From the NCBI RefSeq assembly GCF_007994075.1, contig NZ_VIWU01000001.1, positions 7,130,001 to 7,194,000 on the forward strand: a stretch of DNA of 64,000 bases, given 5' to 3'. Made by a program: the position numbers and the translations under genes. The notes below the pieces were generated by a model. That model did not search any database. It saw nothing but the letters and a program-made list of their open reading frames with translations, and was not told the origin of the DNA. Every line of letters starts with the position of its first letter. The first letter of the stretch is position 1. This document shows positions 1-8,050 of the stretch, piece after piece. The DNA comes from Pseudonocardia hierapolitana (GTDB lineage Bacteria > Actinomycetota > Actinomycetes > Mycobacteriales > Pseudonocardiaceae).

Positions 1-64
1 CGGCCTCCTCGCACGACCCGTGCCATCCACCCGATGCTCGGGCGTCACGAAATGCCCGGCGGGC

Positions 65-1135
65 TCAGGCGACGGCCGCGTACGCGCCACGGACGTGCGC
101 GGCCAGCGGGCCCATGACGTGCGCCGCATCGCGGCTCACGCCGCGCAGGGTGTTGGAGGAGAAGGAGCGTTGCAGCTCGAGTCCGGTGTAGGCGAGGCCG
201 GGGCGGGTGGTGGAGATGCCGCCGACGTGCCTGGGGGCGCCGTGTTCGAGTGCGCCGAGCGGCTGGAGGTAGTCCAGGGCGGGGCGGTAGCCGGTGGCGA
301 AGATGACCGCGTCGACCTGCTCGCGCGTCCCGTCCGTCCATTCCACCGTTCCGGAGCCGAAGGCGGTGAACATCGGTCGGCGATCCAGGAGCCCGTCGGC
401 CATGGCCTTGCCGTATTTGCCGGGGTCGAGCACCAGGGTGGCGGTGAGCAGTGGGGCGAGCCACTCCAGGGGCAGGTCGTCGAAGCCCGCGGTGAGCCGG
501 TGGTGGATGTCGCGCCCGTCGGGCCGCTGATCCACGAACTGCAGCGGGTGGCGGGAGGCGACGGTCGTGGTGGCGACCTCGGCGAGGTCGTAGGCGATCT
601 GGACGGCCGAGTTGCCGCCGCCCACCACGACCACGCGCTGCCCGGCGAACGGCTCGGGTGAGCGGTACTCGGCGGCGTGCAGGATCCGGCCCGGGAAGTG
701 CTCCTGTCCGGGCAGCGACGGCCGGTAGGGGTTGTTGAACGAGCCCGTCGCCGCGACCAGGCCGGTCGCCTCGATCTCGTCACCCGCGGCGGTCTCGATG
801 CGGAAACCGCCGGCCTGGGCGTGCACGGCGGTCACCCGCACCGATGTGCGGATCTCCGCGCCGATCCGGTCCGCGAACGTGGTCAGGTACCCGCTGACCT
901 CGTCGCGGGTGGGGTAGTGGTCCAGGTCACCCGGGAACGGTGCGTCGGGCATGCCGCTGAACCTGGCAGGGGAGAACAGCCGCAGGCTGTCGTAGTAGTC
1001 GGGCCACGAGCCGGTCGGGCGCTCTCGCGCCTCCAGGACCAGGGGCTCCAGCCCGTGCAGCTGTGCCTGCTGGGCCGCGGCCAGGCCCGACTGGCCGGCA
1101 CCGATGATCACCAACGGGTGAGAGATCTGAACCAT
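65..1135 (-). CDS. FAD/NAD(P)-dependent flavin monooxygenase-like protein (ArsO type)
   Basis: A 356-residue soluble two-dinucleotide-fold flavoprotein. The FAD motif GAGQSG lies at residues 12-17, an FMO-type FxGxxxHxxxY signature (FPGRILHAAEY) is mid-protein, a second nucleotide motif GGGNSA follows, and an ATGYRP motif lies near residue 280. These features define the flavin-containing monooxygenase superfamily. It is divergent from an arsR gene across a 60-nt region with an inverted repeat, so arsenic-responsive control is likely. ArsO-type proteins recur in ars clusters but their reaction is not firmly known, and oxidation of an organoarsenical or a sulfur compound is inference. Other possibilities are a thioredoxin reductase-like or siderophore hydroxylase-like enzyme. 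A second, longer flavoprotein lies at 2529-3884. Confidence 0.85.
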   Translation of the reverse strand: MVQISHPLVIIGAGQSGLAAAQQAQLHGLEPLVLEARERPTGSWPDYYDSLRLFSPARFSGMPDAPFPGDLDHYPTRDEVSGYLTTFADRIGAEIRTSVRVTAVHAQAGGFRIETAAGDEIEATGLVAATGSFNNPYRPSLPGQEHFPGRILHAAEYRSPEPFAGQRVVVVGGGNSAVQIAYDLAEVATTTVASRHPLQFVDQRPDGRDIHHRLTAGFDDLPLEWLAPLLTATLVLDPGKYGKAMADGLLDRRPMFTAFGSGTVEWTDGTREQVDAVIFATGYRPALDYLQPLGALEHGAPRHVGGISTTRPGLAYTGLELQRSFSSNTLRGVSRDAAHVMGPLAAHVRGAYAAVA

Positions 1136-1195
1136 GACCGAATCATATCGTCATTTTGCGAGGTGACGATACGACTGCTCTGGGAGACTGGACGT
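1136..1195. promoter_or_regulatory. Divergent ars promoter region with inverted repeat
   Basis: This short region separates the flavoprotein gene (start 1135) from arsR (start 1196). It contains a perfect 8-bp inverted repeat, TATCGTCA (1146-1153) and TGACGATA (1164-1171), separated by 10 nt. The position between divergent genes suggests a single ArsR dimer site controlling both. A GGGAG ribosome site at 1182-1186 serves arsR. The link to ArsR binding is inference. Confidence 0.6.
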
Positions 1196-1549
1196 GTGAG
1201 CATCGATGGCAGCCGGGATGAGGTGTCCAGCCCGCCGCAGGCCGGCGCGGCCGATCGGCTGCCGGTCGAGCTGAAGACGTCGACCCGGGAGTTCCTGAAG
1301 GCGCTGACCAGTCCGACCCGGCAAAGGATCATGCTGCTGTTCGCCCGCGGCGCGGAGCTGTCCGTGGGTGAGGTCGCGGAGCAGATCGGCATCGGTCAGT
1401 CGACCGCGTCCGAGCAGCTGTCGATCCTGCGTCGTGCAGGCATCGTGACCTCGCGCCGCGAGGGCAAGGTCGTGTTGTACCGGTCGGACCGCGACGGTGC
1501 TCTCGAGGTTCTCGCCGACCTGCAGGCGTACCTGCAGACGTGCTGCTAG
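1196..1549 (+). CDS. ArsR-family metalloregulator with C-terminal Cys-Cys
   Basis: A 117-residue winged-helix repressor. The core (about residues 30-105) has the ArsR/SmtB pattern: 'LTSPTRQRIMLLFA' followed by the recognition helix region 'QSTASEQLSILRRAGIV' and a wing 'RREGKVVLYR'. The only two cysteines are the last two residues, a vicinal pair that could bind As(III) or another soft metal; such pairs are known ligands in ArsR sensors, but a pair at the extreme C-terminus is unusual. The GTG at 1196 was chosen because a GGGAG site lies about 9 nt upstream; the open frame extends further upstream but overlaps the divergent gene. It is convergent with the ArsR-ArsN fusion and probably represses itself and the flavoprotein at 65-1135. 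Confidence 0.88.
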   Translation: MSIDGSRDEVSSPPQAGAADRLPVELKTSTREFLKALTSPTRQRIMLLFARGAELSVGEVAEQIGIGQSTASEQLSILRRAGIVTSRREGKVVLYRSDRDGALEVLADLQAYLQTCC

Positions 1550-1570
1550 TGCGGGGAGTTGTAGCACTCG

Positions 1571-2434
1571 TCAGGCGTCGTCGGTGCGGCGGCGCTCCAT
1601 GAAGACGGTGTCGCGCCAGACGCCGTGGTGGCGGGCGATCCGTTCACGCACGCCCAGAGTGCGGAAGCCGGCGGAGTGGTGCAGGGCGATGCTCGCCCGG
1701 TTCTCGGGGAAGATCGAGCTCTGCAGGGTCCACATGCCGGAGTCGTCGGCGGCCGTGACCTGGCGGTGGATCAACGCCTTGCCGACACCGCGCCCTCGGT
1801 GACCCTCGCCCACGTAGACGGACGACTCGGCGACCCCGACGTAGGCGGGCCGGTCCGACGCCGCCTTCAACGCGGCCCAGCCGACGACCCGGCCCTCGAT
1901 CTCCGCCACCCAGCGGTGGTCGGGCAGCCAGGCCCGGTCCAGTGTGCGACGGTCCGGCACCTCGGTCTCGAAGGTGGCGTCGCCGGTGGCGATGCCCTCG
2001 GCGTAGATCCGCCGGACGTCCGGCCAGTCGGCCGGTTCGAGCATGCGCACGGTGACGTCGGCCGGCAGGTCCTCCGGGCAGCACGGCCGCGGCCCGAGCA
2101 TCCCCATCACCGCGTCGGCGGCGTGCGGCAGGCCGGTGCAGCACGCCGGGTTCACCGACACCAGGGTCGACGTGCCCTCCTTGCGGAGCCGCACGAACCC
2201 GACGTCGGCCAGCTTGCGCAGGTGGTGCGAACAGGTCGACTGGCTGACCCCCAGCTGCTCCGTGAGGATCCCCACCGTCACCTCGCGGCCTGCGACGGCG
2301 ACCGCGTGCAGCAGCCGCACCCGCATCGGCTCGGCGAGGCAGGCGAACCACTCGGCGTACGTGGCCGCGTCATCCGCGCTGAGCTGTTCCGGCTGCCGCG
2401 GCGACACGTCGATCAGGGGTAGGGACACGCTCAT
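1571..2434 (-). CDS. ArsR-ArsN fusion: ArsR repressor joined to a GNAT acetyltransferase
   Basis: A 287-residue two-domain protein. Residues about 20-95 form an ArsR winged helix (QSTCSHHLRKLADVGFV recognition region), followed by two vicinal cysteine pairs, C98-C99 and C118-C119, which may be the As(III) site. Residues about 127-280 are a phosphinothricin-acetyltransferase-like GNAT domain with the acetyl-CoA loop GHRGRGVGK, matching the ArsN group. ArsN1 enzymes acetylate the amino group of arsinothricin or phosphinothricin. The fusion would couple sensing to detoxification and likely represses the divergent operon beginning at 2529. No frameshift is visible at the junction. The acetyltransferase substrate is inferred from family and context. 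Confidence 0.88.
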   Translation of the reverse strand: MSVSLPLIDVSPRQPEQLSADDAATYAEWFACLAEPMRVRLLHAVAVAGREVTVGILTEQLGVSQSTCSHHLRKLADVGFVRLRKEGTSTLVSVNPACCTGLPHAADAVMGMLGPRPCCPEDLPADVTVRMLEPADWPDVRRIYAEGIATGDATFETEVPDRRTLDRAWLPDHRWVAEIEGRVVGWAALKAASDRPAYVGVAESSVYVGEGHRGRGVGKALIHRQVTAADDSGMWTLQSSIFPENRASIALHHSAGFRTLGVRERIARHHGVWRDTVFMERRRTDDA

Positions 2435-2528
2435 GGCAGCAAGTATCGACGACGGTCGATGGTTGCGTCAATCGAGAGTCGTCGATACAGTGCTGCGCTA
2501 TGGATCGACCGCGATCGATGGAGGAGCG
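2435..2528. promoter_or_regulatory. Divergent ars operator with three ATCGA-N6-TCGAT sites
   Basis: The 94-nt gap contains three copies of the dyad ATCGA-N6-TCGAT at 2445-2460, 2471-2486 and 2504-2519. In addition GTATCGACGAC (2443-2453) and GTCGTCGATAC (2478-2488) form a perfect 11-bp inverted repeat. The dyad resembles the known ArsR operator pattern ATCAA-N6-TTGAT. The third site almost touches the ribosome site GGAGGAG (2520-2526) of the downstream gene, so occupancy could block both transcription and initiation. Repressor identity (the fusion protein or the separate ArsR) is inference. Confidence 0.75.
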
Positions 2529-3884
2529 ATGAGTGCGTCGAGCAAGGGTGAGCTGCCGGTCGTCGTCATCGGAGCCGGTCCCGCCGGGCTCGCCGCCGCT
2601 GCGCATCTCGCCGGACGCGGCCTGACCCCGCTGGTGCTGGAAGCGGGGCCGGCGGCGGGGGCGGCGGTGCGCGAGTGGCACCACGTGCGGCTGTTCTCCC
2701 GGTGGGGAGAGCTCGTCGACGTCGCGGCGGAGAAGCTGCTCGCGCCGACCGGATGGCAGGCGCCGGACCCGGACGCCTACCCGACCGGAGAAGAGTGGGT
2801 GCAGCAGTATCTGCAGCCGCTGGCCGACGTGCTCGGCGACCGGGTCCGCTTCGGAGCCCGCGTGGTCGGGGTCGCCCGGCGAGGATGGGACCGCGTGGTC
2901 GACGTCGCCCGCGGGACCGAGCCGTTGACGGTGCGGGTGCGGTCCGCCGCCGGGGAGGAGCGGGTCACCGCTCGGGCGGTGATCGACGCCTCCGGCACGT
3001 GGACGCTGCCGAACCCGCTGGGTGGCGACGGGCTGCCCGCGCTGGGCGAGGACGCCGCCGCGGACCGGATCCGGTACCGCGTTCCGGACCTGACCGACGC
3101 GGCCGAGCGCGCCCGCTACGCGGGGAAGCGGATCGTCGTCGCCGGGAGCGGACACTCGGCCCTGACCGCGCTGGTGGCGTTCGCCGAGCTGGCGGAGGAC
3201 CACGCCGACACCCACGTGCAGTGGCTGTTGCGCCGCGGCGAGATCGGCAACACGTTCGGCGGCGGGGAGGCCGACCAGCTGCCCGCCCGCGGCGCACTGG
3301 GCCGGCGGGCCGCACGCGCCGTGGCCGCGGGGCACGTCACGACCGTCACCGGGTTCCGCACCAGCGCCGTGCACCGCGCCGAGGACGAGCGGCTGACGTT
3401 GGAGTCGTTCGACGGCGCCACCGTCGGCCCGGTGGACGAGGTCGTCGTGCTCACCGGGTTCCGCCCGGACCTGAGCATCCTGGGCGAGGTCCGGCTCGAT
3501 CTCGACCCGGTCCTGCAGGCGCCACGCGCGCTGGCGCCGCTGATCGACCCGAACGTGCACTCCTGCGGCACCGTGTACCCGCACGGCGCGGTCGAGCTGG
3601 CCCAGCCCGAACCCGACGTCTACCTCGTGGGCATGAAGAGCTACGGCCGTGCCCCCACGTTCCTGTCCCTGACCGGCTACGAGCAGGTCCGATCGGTCGT
3701 CGCCGCGATCGCGGGGGACCGCGAGTCGGCCGAGCGGGTCGAGCTCGTGCTGCCCGAGACCGGCGTCTGCGGCGGCGGCGGGCTCGTCGATCAGCCCGAG
3801 GACGACCTCGTCGAGGCCGCCGGTGGATGCTGCGGTCCGGCTGCACCGGTGGCGCTGTCGATCGGAGCGCCGGCCGGCCGCTGA
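2529..3884 (+). CDS. NAD(P)/FAD-dependent flavoprotein of ars cluster, Cys-rich tail
   Basis: A 451-residue flavoprotein with an N-terminal FAD motif GAGPAG (about residues 15-20) and a second nucleotide-binding motif GSGHSA near residue 205. The C-terminal tail contains a Cys in 'TGVCGGGG' and a vicinal pair in 'GGCCGP', which could bind trivalent arsenic or act in thiol redox chemistry. The ATG at 2529 follows GGAGGAG closely; an open frame further upstream crosses the operator and is not used. It is the first gene of the arsenic operon, followed by an MFS transporter. ArsO/ArsH-like redox detoxification is plausible, but the reaction cannot be read from sequence. Confidence 0.85.
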   Translation: MSASSKGELPVVVIGAGPAGLAAAAHLAGRGLTPLVLEAGPAAGAAVREWHHVRLFSRWGELVDVAAEKLLAPTGWQAPDPDAYPTGEEWVQQYLQPLADVLGDRVRFGARVVGVARRGWDRVVDVARGTEPLTVRVRSAAGEERVTARAVIDASGTWTLPNPLGGDGLPALGEDAAADRIRYRVPDLTDAAERARYAGKRIVVAGSGHSALTALVAFAELAEDHADTHVQWLLRRGEIGNTFGGGEADQLPARGALGRRAARAVAAGHVTTVTGFRTSAVHRAEDERLTLESFDGATVGPVDEVVVLTGFRPDLSILGEVRLDLDPVLQAPRALAPLIDPNVHSCGTVYPHGAVELAQPEPDVYLVGMKSYGRAPTFLSLTGYEQVRSVVAAIAGDRESAERVELVLPETGVCGGGGLVDQPEDDLVEAAGGCCGPAAPVALSIGAPAGR

Positions 3885-3921
3885 CGACCGCTCCCGGATC
3901 ATGCGACCCCCTCGAACGGGC

Positions 3922-5133
3922 ATGACGGAGCCCACGCCCCTCACCGAGTTCGGGCTCCGTCGCGTGCTCGTCGTCCTGTGCGTCACCCAGATCACCAGCT
4001 GGGGCGTGCTCTACTACGCCTTCCCGGTGCTCGCGCCGAGCATCGCGGCCGACACCGGCTGGTCGATCAGCGCGGTCACCGCCGGGTTCTCCACGGGCCT
4101 GGTCGTGGCCGCGGTGGCCGGTATCCCGGCCGGGCGGTGGCTCGACCGGTGGGGCCCGCGCCCGGTCATGACGACCGGCTCCGTGCTCGGCGTCCCGGCC
4201 GTGGTCGGGATCGCGTCGGCGCCGACGCTGGGCTGGTACTTCGCGGCATGGATCCTGGCCGGGATCGCGATGGCCGGCGTGCTGTACCAGCCGGCCTTCG
4301 CCGCATTGACCCGGTGGTGGGGGCCGCGCCGGGTCACCGCGCTCACCGCGCTCACGCTGCTCGCCGGCCTGGCCAGCACGATCTTCGCGCCCATCACCGC
4401 CGCTCTCGTCGAGAACGGCGACTGGCGACGGACCTACCTGGCCCTGGCCGTCGTGCTCGCCGTCGTCACGATCCCGGCCCACTTCTTCGGGTTGCGCGGC
4501 CGGTGGCCCGCACCCGAGCCGGCCACCGAGGTGCACCGGAACCCGGAGGCGATTGCGCGCAGTCGCCCGTTCGTCCTGCTGGTGATCGCGGTCGCGCTCG
4601 CGACGTTCAGCGCGTTCGCCGTCGTGGTGAACCAGGTGCCACTGCTGATCGAACGCGGCCTCTCCGCCACGACGGCGGCGTGGGCCCTCGGCCTCGGCGG
4701 GCTGGGTCAGGTGCTCGGACGGCTCGGCTACGGCCGCCTCAGCCGCGCCACCAGCGTCCGGGCACGCGGGGTGCTCATCCTCGCGCTCGGCGCGATCACC
4801 ACCGCGCTGCTCGCGGTGCTCCCCGGACCGGCCGTGCTGCTCATCGCCGTCGCCATGCTCGCCGGCGCCGCTCGGGGCGTGTTCACGCTGCTGCAGGCCA
4901 CCGCGATCAGCGACCGGTGGGGGTCGACGCACTACGGCAGGCTCGGCGGCATCCTCACGGCACCGGCGATGCTCGCCACCGCACTCGCGCCCTGGGCAGG
5001 CGCTGCTCTCGCCGAGGCCCTCGGCGGCTATCCCGCGGTCTTCGTCGTCCTCGCCGTCATCGCGGCGGTCGCCGCCGCCCTGGCCGTGGGCACCATCCCG
5101 GCCACCCGCGGCAAGCCGGCCGACGCGCCGTGA
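3922..5133 (+). CDS. MFS transporter of ars cluster
   Basis: About 403 residues with the hydrophobic periodicity of a 12-helix major facilitator. A motif-A-like loop 'GRWLDRWGPRPVM' follows helix 2, and pseudo-symmetry is visible around residue 200. It lies 37 nt after the flavoprotein in the same operon and directly before a truncated acr3, so export of an arsenical (inorganic, methylated or a flavoprotein product) is the best contextual guess. The start is uncertain: ATG 3901 adds seven residues and neither start has a strong ribosome site. MFS arsenic exporters (ArsK, ArsJ) are known, but no diagnostic residues allow assignment to either group. Confidence 0.82.
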   Translation: MTEPTPLTEFGLRRVLVVLCVTQITSWGVLYYAFPVLAPSIAADTGWSISAVTAGFSTGLVVAAVAGIPAGRWLDRWGPRPVMTTGSVLGVPAVVGIASAPTLGWYFAAWILAGIAMAGVLYQPAFAALTRWWGPRRVTALTALTLLAGLASTIFAPITAALVENGDWRRTYLALAVVLAVVTIPAHFFGLRGRWPAPEPATEVHRNPEAIARSRPFVLLVIAVALATFSAFAVVVNQVPLLIERGLSATTAAWALGLGGLGQVLGRLGYGRLSRATSVRARGVLILALGAITTALLAVLPGPAVLLIAVAMLAGAARGVFTLLQATAISDRWGSTHYGRLGGILTAPAMLATALAPWAGAALAEALGGYPAVFVVLAVIAAVAAALAVGTIPATRGKPADAP

Positions 5134-5159
5134 GAACCGCGTAGTCATCCGAGGCCACC

Positions 5160-5660
5160 GTGAACCTCCTGATCTTCCTCGGGATCCCGCTGGTCGCCGG
5201 CTACCTCTCGCGCCGCCTGGGCGAGCGGGACAAGGGCTGTGAGTGGTACGAGAGCCGGTACCTGCCGGTGGTGGGTCCCTTCGCCCTCTACGGCCTGCTG
5301 TTCACGATCGTGATCCTCTTCGCGCTGCAGGGCGACGCGATCATCGGCCGGCCGCTCGACGTCGTCCGCATCGCGCCGCCGCTGGTCGCCCACTTCGCGA
5401 TCATGTGGGCCGGTTCCCACGCCCTCGACAAGGCCATCGGACTGGGCTACGAGCGCACCACCACGCCGGCGTTCACCGCCGCCGGCGACAACTTCGAGCT
5501 CGCCATCGCCGTCGCCATCGCCACCTTCGGCGTCACCAGCGGGCAGGCTCTCGCCGGGGTCGTCGGCCCGCTCATCGAGGTCCCCGTCCTCGTCGCCCTC
5601 GTCTACGTCTCCCTCGCCGCCCGCCGCCGCTGGACCGCCACCAACCAGGAGTCCCGATGA
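5160..5660 (+). pseudogene. acr3: ACR3 arsenite permease, 5'-truncated remnant
   Basis: A 166-residue open frame that corresponds to the C-terminal half of ACR3 arsenite antiporters (normally about 350 residues). It starts at what is mid-protein in the family ('LLIFLGIPLVAGYLS') and keeps the conserved '[12 protein letters not shown]' helix with the Glu required for transport, and the C-terminal '[16 protein letters not shown]' helix. The N-terminal half with the essential Cys helix is absent, and an in-frame TAG lies at 5142-5144. The preceding MFS gene ends only 26 nt upstream, so the missing part was deleted. The stop overlaps arsC by ATGA, preserving the old operon coupling. Function as a permease is unlikely. 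Confidence 0.85.
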
Positions 5661-5821
5661 CCGACAAGCCATCCGTCCTGTTCGTCTGCGTCCACAACGC
5701 CGGGCGCTCCCAGATGGCCGCGGCTCTGCTCGCCCACCACGCCCACGGCGCCGTCGAGGTCCGATCCGCCGGCTCCGAACCCACGCCTTCAGCGATGTTC
5801 GGGTGCGTCCCCCGCCACTGA
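5657..5821 (+). pseudogene. arsC: Arsenate reductase (LMW-phosphatase type), 3'-truncated remnant
   Basis: A 54-residue frame that begins as a thioredoxin-type arsenate reductase: the P-loop CVHNAGRS (C11 to R17, CX5R) is intact and is followed by family-like sequence to about residue 44. Homology then stops abruptly around position 5785 and the frame ends after about ten unrelated residues. Full-length enzymes have about 130-140 residues, so the redox cysteines of the C-terminal part are missing. It overlaps the acr3 remnant by ATGA. Together the two remnants show that the efflux and arsenate reduction arm of this operon has decayed. Confidence 0.85.
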
Positions 5822-5901
5822 GGGTCGATCGGTCGGGTGCATCCGGCCCCCCGGTCGGGCGACTCGACCCGCGAGTCGCCTTGCCGGCCGGTGACGATGC
5901 T

Positions 5902-7071
5902 GTGGTGGGGGACGGGCGGCGTGGCGGGAGACGGGCGGGCGAGTTGCTCCTCCTCGCCGCGGCGCTCGGCCTGGTGCTCGCGCTGCTGGCCGGCCGGGAC
6001 ATCCCGGAGTCTGCGGCCGAGGCCGCCGCGACCGAACCCGTCCCGGTGCAGGCGGCCGGTCCCGTCGACGTGCAGGTGGAGCGCGCGGCCGCGCGGCTCG
6101 CCGCCTGGATGCGGCCCCTCGCGCCGGGCGAGCGGCCGCCGCAGTTCGTGCTGTTCTCCTTCGACGGCGCCGGGTCGCACCGGCACTGGCAGCGGGTGCT
6201 CGCCCTCGCCGGGGCGTCGGAGGCCCGGATCACCGGCTTCCTGTCCGGCGTCTACCTCGTTCCGGACGGGGAGCGACGCCGCTACCGGCCGCCCGGGCGG
6301 TCTCCGGGGACGTCCGCGGTCGGGTTCGGCGGTTCCCAGGCCGAGGTGGACACGCTGATCGGGGACCTCATGGAGGCCCGCAGGCGCGGCCACGAGATCG
6401 GCACGCACTACAACGGTCACTTCTGCGAGGGCGACGAGCCCAGCGTCGGGCGGTGGACGACCGCGATGTGGGACGCGGAGCTCGACCAGTTCTTCGCGTT
6501 CGTCGAGGCCGCCCGCGGGCGGGGGCTCGACCTCGGCCCCGGTGCCGTGAAGGGCGGACGCACCCCGTGCCTGGAGGGACGGTGGTCGCAGGCCTACCCC
6601 GCGATGCGCGCGCTCGGGTTCACCTACGACACGAGCCGCCCGACCGACGGCATCGGCTGGCCCACCGACGAGAACGGGATCCGCGAGTTCTGGATGCCCT
6701 CGGTGCGGGTGCCCGACCTGGGCCGGCAGGTGCTGCTCATGGACTACAACCTGTGGATGGCCGTGAACGGCGGCCGGGACGAGCCGGAGCGGGCGGCGGA
6801 GTTCAGCGACACGGTGCTCGGTGCCTACCGCGCCGCCCACGCGGCGGCGGCGAGCGGCAACAGGGCCCCGCTCGTGATCGGCAGCCACTTCAACCGCTGG
6901 TCGGGCGGCGGGTTCTTCGACGCGGTGGAACGGTTCATGGCGGAGGTGTGCCTGCGGCCCGAGACGGTCTGCGCCACGCACTCGGACGTGAACGCCTGGA
7001 TGGACCTGCAGGATCCCGAGGTGCTCGACGGGTGGCGGTCGATGCCCCCCGCCCACGTGTCCGAGCCGTGA
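5902..7071 (+). CDS. Secreted or membrane-anchored NodB-like polysaccharide deacetylase
   Basis: About 389 residues. An N-terminal Arg-rich segment followed by a Leu/Ala-rich helix (about residues 14-32) looks like a signal anchor. The remainder has NodB-type features: 'SFDGAG' for the first metal Asp, and an HxxxH pattern in 'GTHYNGH' for the two metal histidines. This suggests a metal-dependent carbohydrate esterase acting outside the membrane, possibly on cell wall or exopolysaccharide N-acetyl groups. The start is uncertain because the frame is open from 5803; GTG 5902 is chosen as it gives a compact signal segment. The family is divergent, so the substrate is unknown. The gene abuts the decayed arsC. 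Confidence 0.7.
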   Translation: MVGDGRRGGRRAGELLLLAAALGLVLALLAGRDIPESAAEAAATEPVPVQAAGPVDVQVERAAARLAAWMRPLAPGERPPQFVLFSFDGAGSHRHWQRVLALAGASEARITGFLSGVYLVPDGERRRYRPPGRSPGTSAVGFGGSQAEVDTLIGDLMEARRRGHEIGTHYNGHFCEGDEPSVGRWTTAMWDAELDQFFAFVEAARGRGLDLGPGAVKGGRTPCLEGRWSQAYPAMRALGFTYDTSRPTDGIGWPTDENGIREFWMPSVRVPDLGRQVLLMDYNLWMAVNGGRDEPERAAEFSDTVLGAYRAAHAAAASGNRAPLVIGSHFNRWSGGGFFDAVERFMAEVCLRPETVCATHSDVNAWMDLQDPEVLDGWRSMPPAHVSEP

Positions 7072-7986
7072 TCACCCCGATGTGACGGCATGCGGTCCGA
7101 CGGCGCCGCGCATCGCGTCGACGAACGCGGCGATGGCCGGGTTTTCGCCTGCGCCGCGCCGGTGGGCGGCCATGGTGCGCCGGTGCATGGGCAGCGGGGT
7201 GAGGACGACGTCCGGGTCCGGGGCGGAGACGCCCAGCTCAGGGACGAGCGCGACCCCGCCGCCGATCGCGACCAGCGCCAGTACCGCGGGGAAGTCGTCG
7301 ACGACGTGGCGCGCCTCCGGCGTGAACCCGGCTGCCTCGCAGGCCCGGACGATCATGGTCCCGCAGCGCGTGTCGGTCGGTGCGACGATCCACGGCGCGG
7401 CCCGCCAGCGGCGCAGCGGGTGCTCCTCGCCGGGCAGCGGGCCGAGCGTGCGCGGCGCCGCGAGGAACATCGCCTCCTCGAACAGGGCGACCGTCTCGAT
7501 GCCGGGTTCGACGGGCACCGGCACGAAGTCGTAGTCGTGCACGAGTGCGACGTCGACCTCGCCCGCGCGCAGCGCCCCCGCGACGGCGGCCGGGTCGAGC
7601 TCGCGCAGCCGCGGCTCGAGCGCGGGGTGCGCCGTCGCGAGGGTGGCGAGCGCGGCAGGCACCACGGCGCGCGCCGCCGACGGGAACGCGCCGATCCGCA
7701 GTGGGCCCGCCGGGCCGACCCGGCCGGCCGCCAGATCGGCCTCGGCCCGTTCGAGGCGCTCGAGCACCGCCTCGGCGTGCGCCACCAGTCCGTGGGCGGC
7801 CGGGGTGAGCTCCACCCGTCGCCCGGTGCGGGCGAGCAGGGGAGTGCCCGCCTCCCGTTCCAGCGCGCTGAGCTGCTGGGACACCGCCGAGGGCGTGTAG
7901 GCGAGCGCCTCGGCGACGGCGGCGATCGTGCCGCGGTGGGCGAGCTCGCGGAGCAACCGCAGGCGCCGCACGTCGAGCATCAGCAC
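7072..7986 (-). CDS. LysR-family transcriptional regulator
   Basis: 304 residues: an N-terminal winged helix (about residues 3-62; 'GTIAAVAEALAYTPSAVSQQLSALEREAGTPLL') and a C-terminal effector-binding domain of the periplasmic-binding-protein fold. It is divergent from a DapA-like gene across 64 nt, the usual arrangement for a LysR regulator and its target, so it probably senses the substrate or product of that aldolase. The ATG at 7986 and an in-frame ATG two codons later are both possible starts. The stop is adjacent to the end of the convergent deacetylase gene. Confidence 0.9.
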   Translation of the reverse strand: MLMLDVRRLRLLRELAHRGTIAAVAEALAYTPSAVSQQLSALEREAGTPLLARTGRRVELTPAAHGLVAHAEAVLERLERAEADLAAGRVGPAGPLRIGAFPSAARAVVPAALATLATAHPALEPRLRELDPAAVAGALRAGEVDVALVHDYDFVPVPVEPGIETVALFEEAMFLAAPRTLGPLPGEEHPLRRWRAAPWIVAPTDTRCGTMIVRACEAAGFTPEARHVVDDFPAVLALVAIGGGVALVPELGVSAPDPDVVLTPLPMHRRTMAAHRRGAGENPAIAAFVDAMRGAVGPHAVTSG

Positions 7987-8050
7987 AGCTTACGGACAGC
8001 AGCAGAAACATGAACTGGATCTGGTGCTCACGGCGGTGAACGCTCGGCCC

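Noticed and set aside
5243..5821. A 192-residue protein reading through from the acr3 region into arsC
   Set aside because: The first part is an Arg-rich out-of-frame translation of acr3. Only the arsC portion from 5657 is protein-like.
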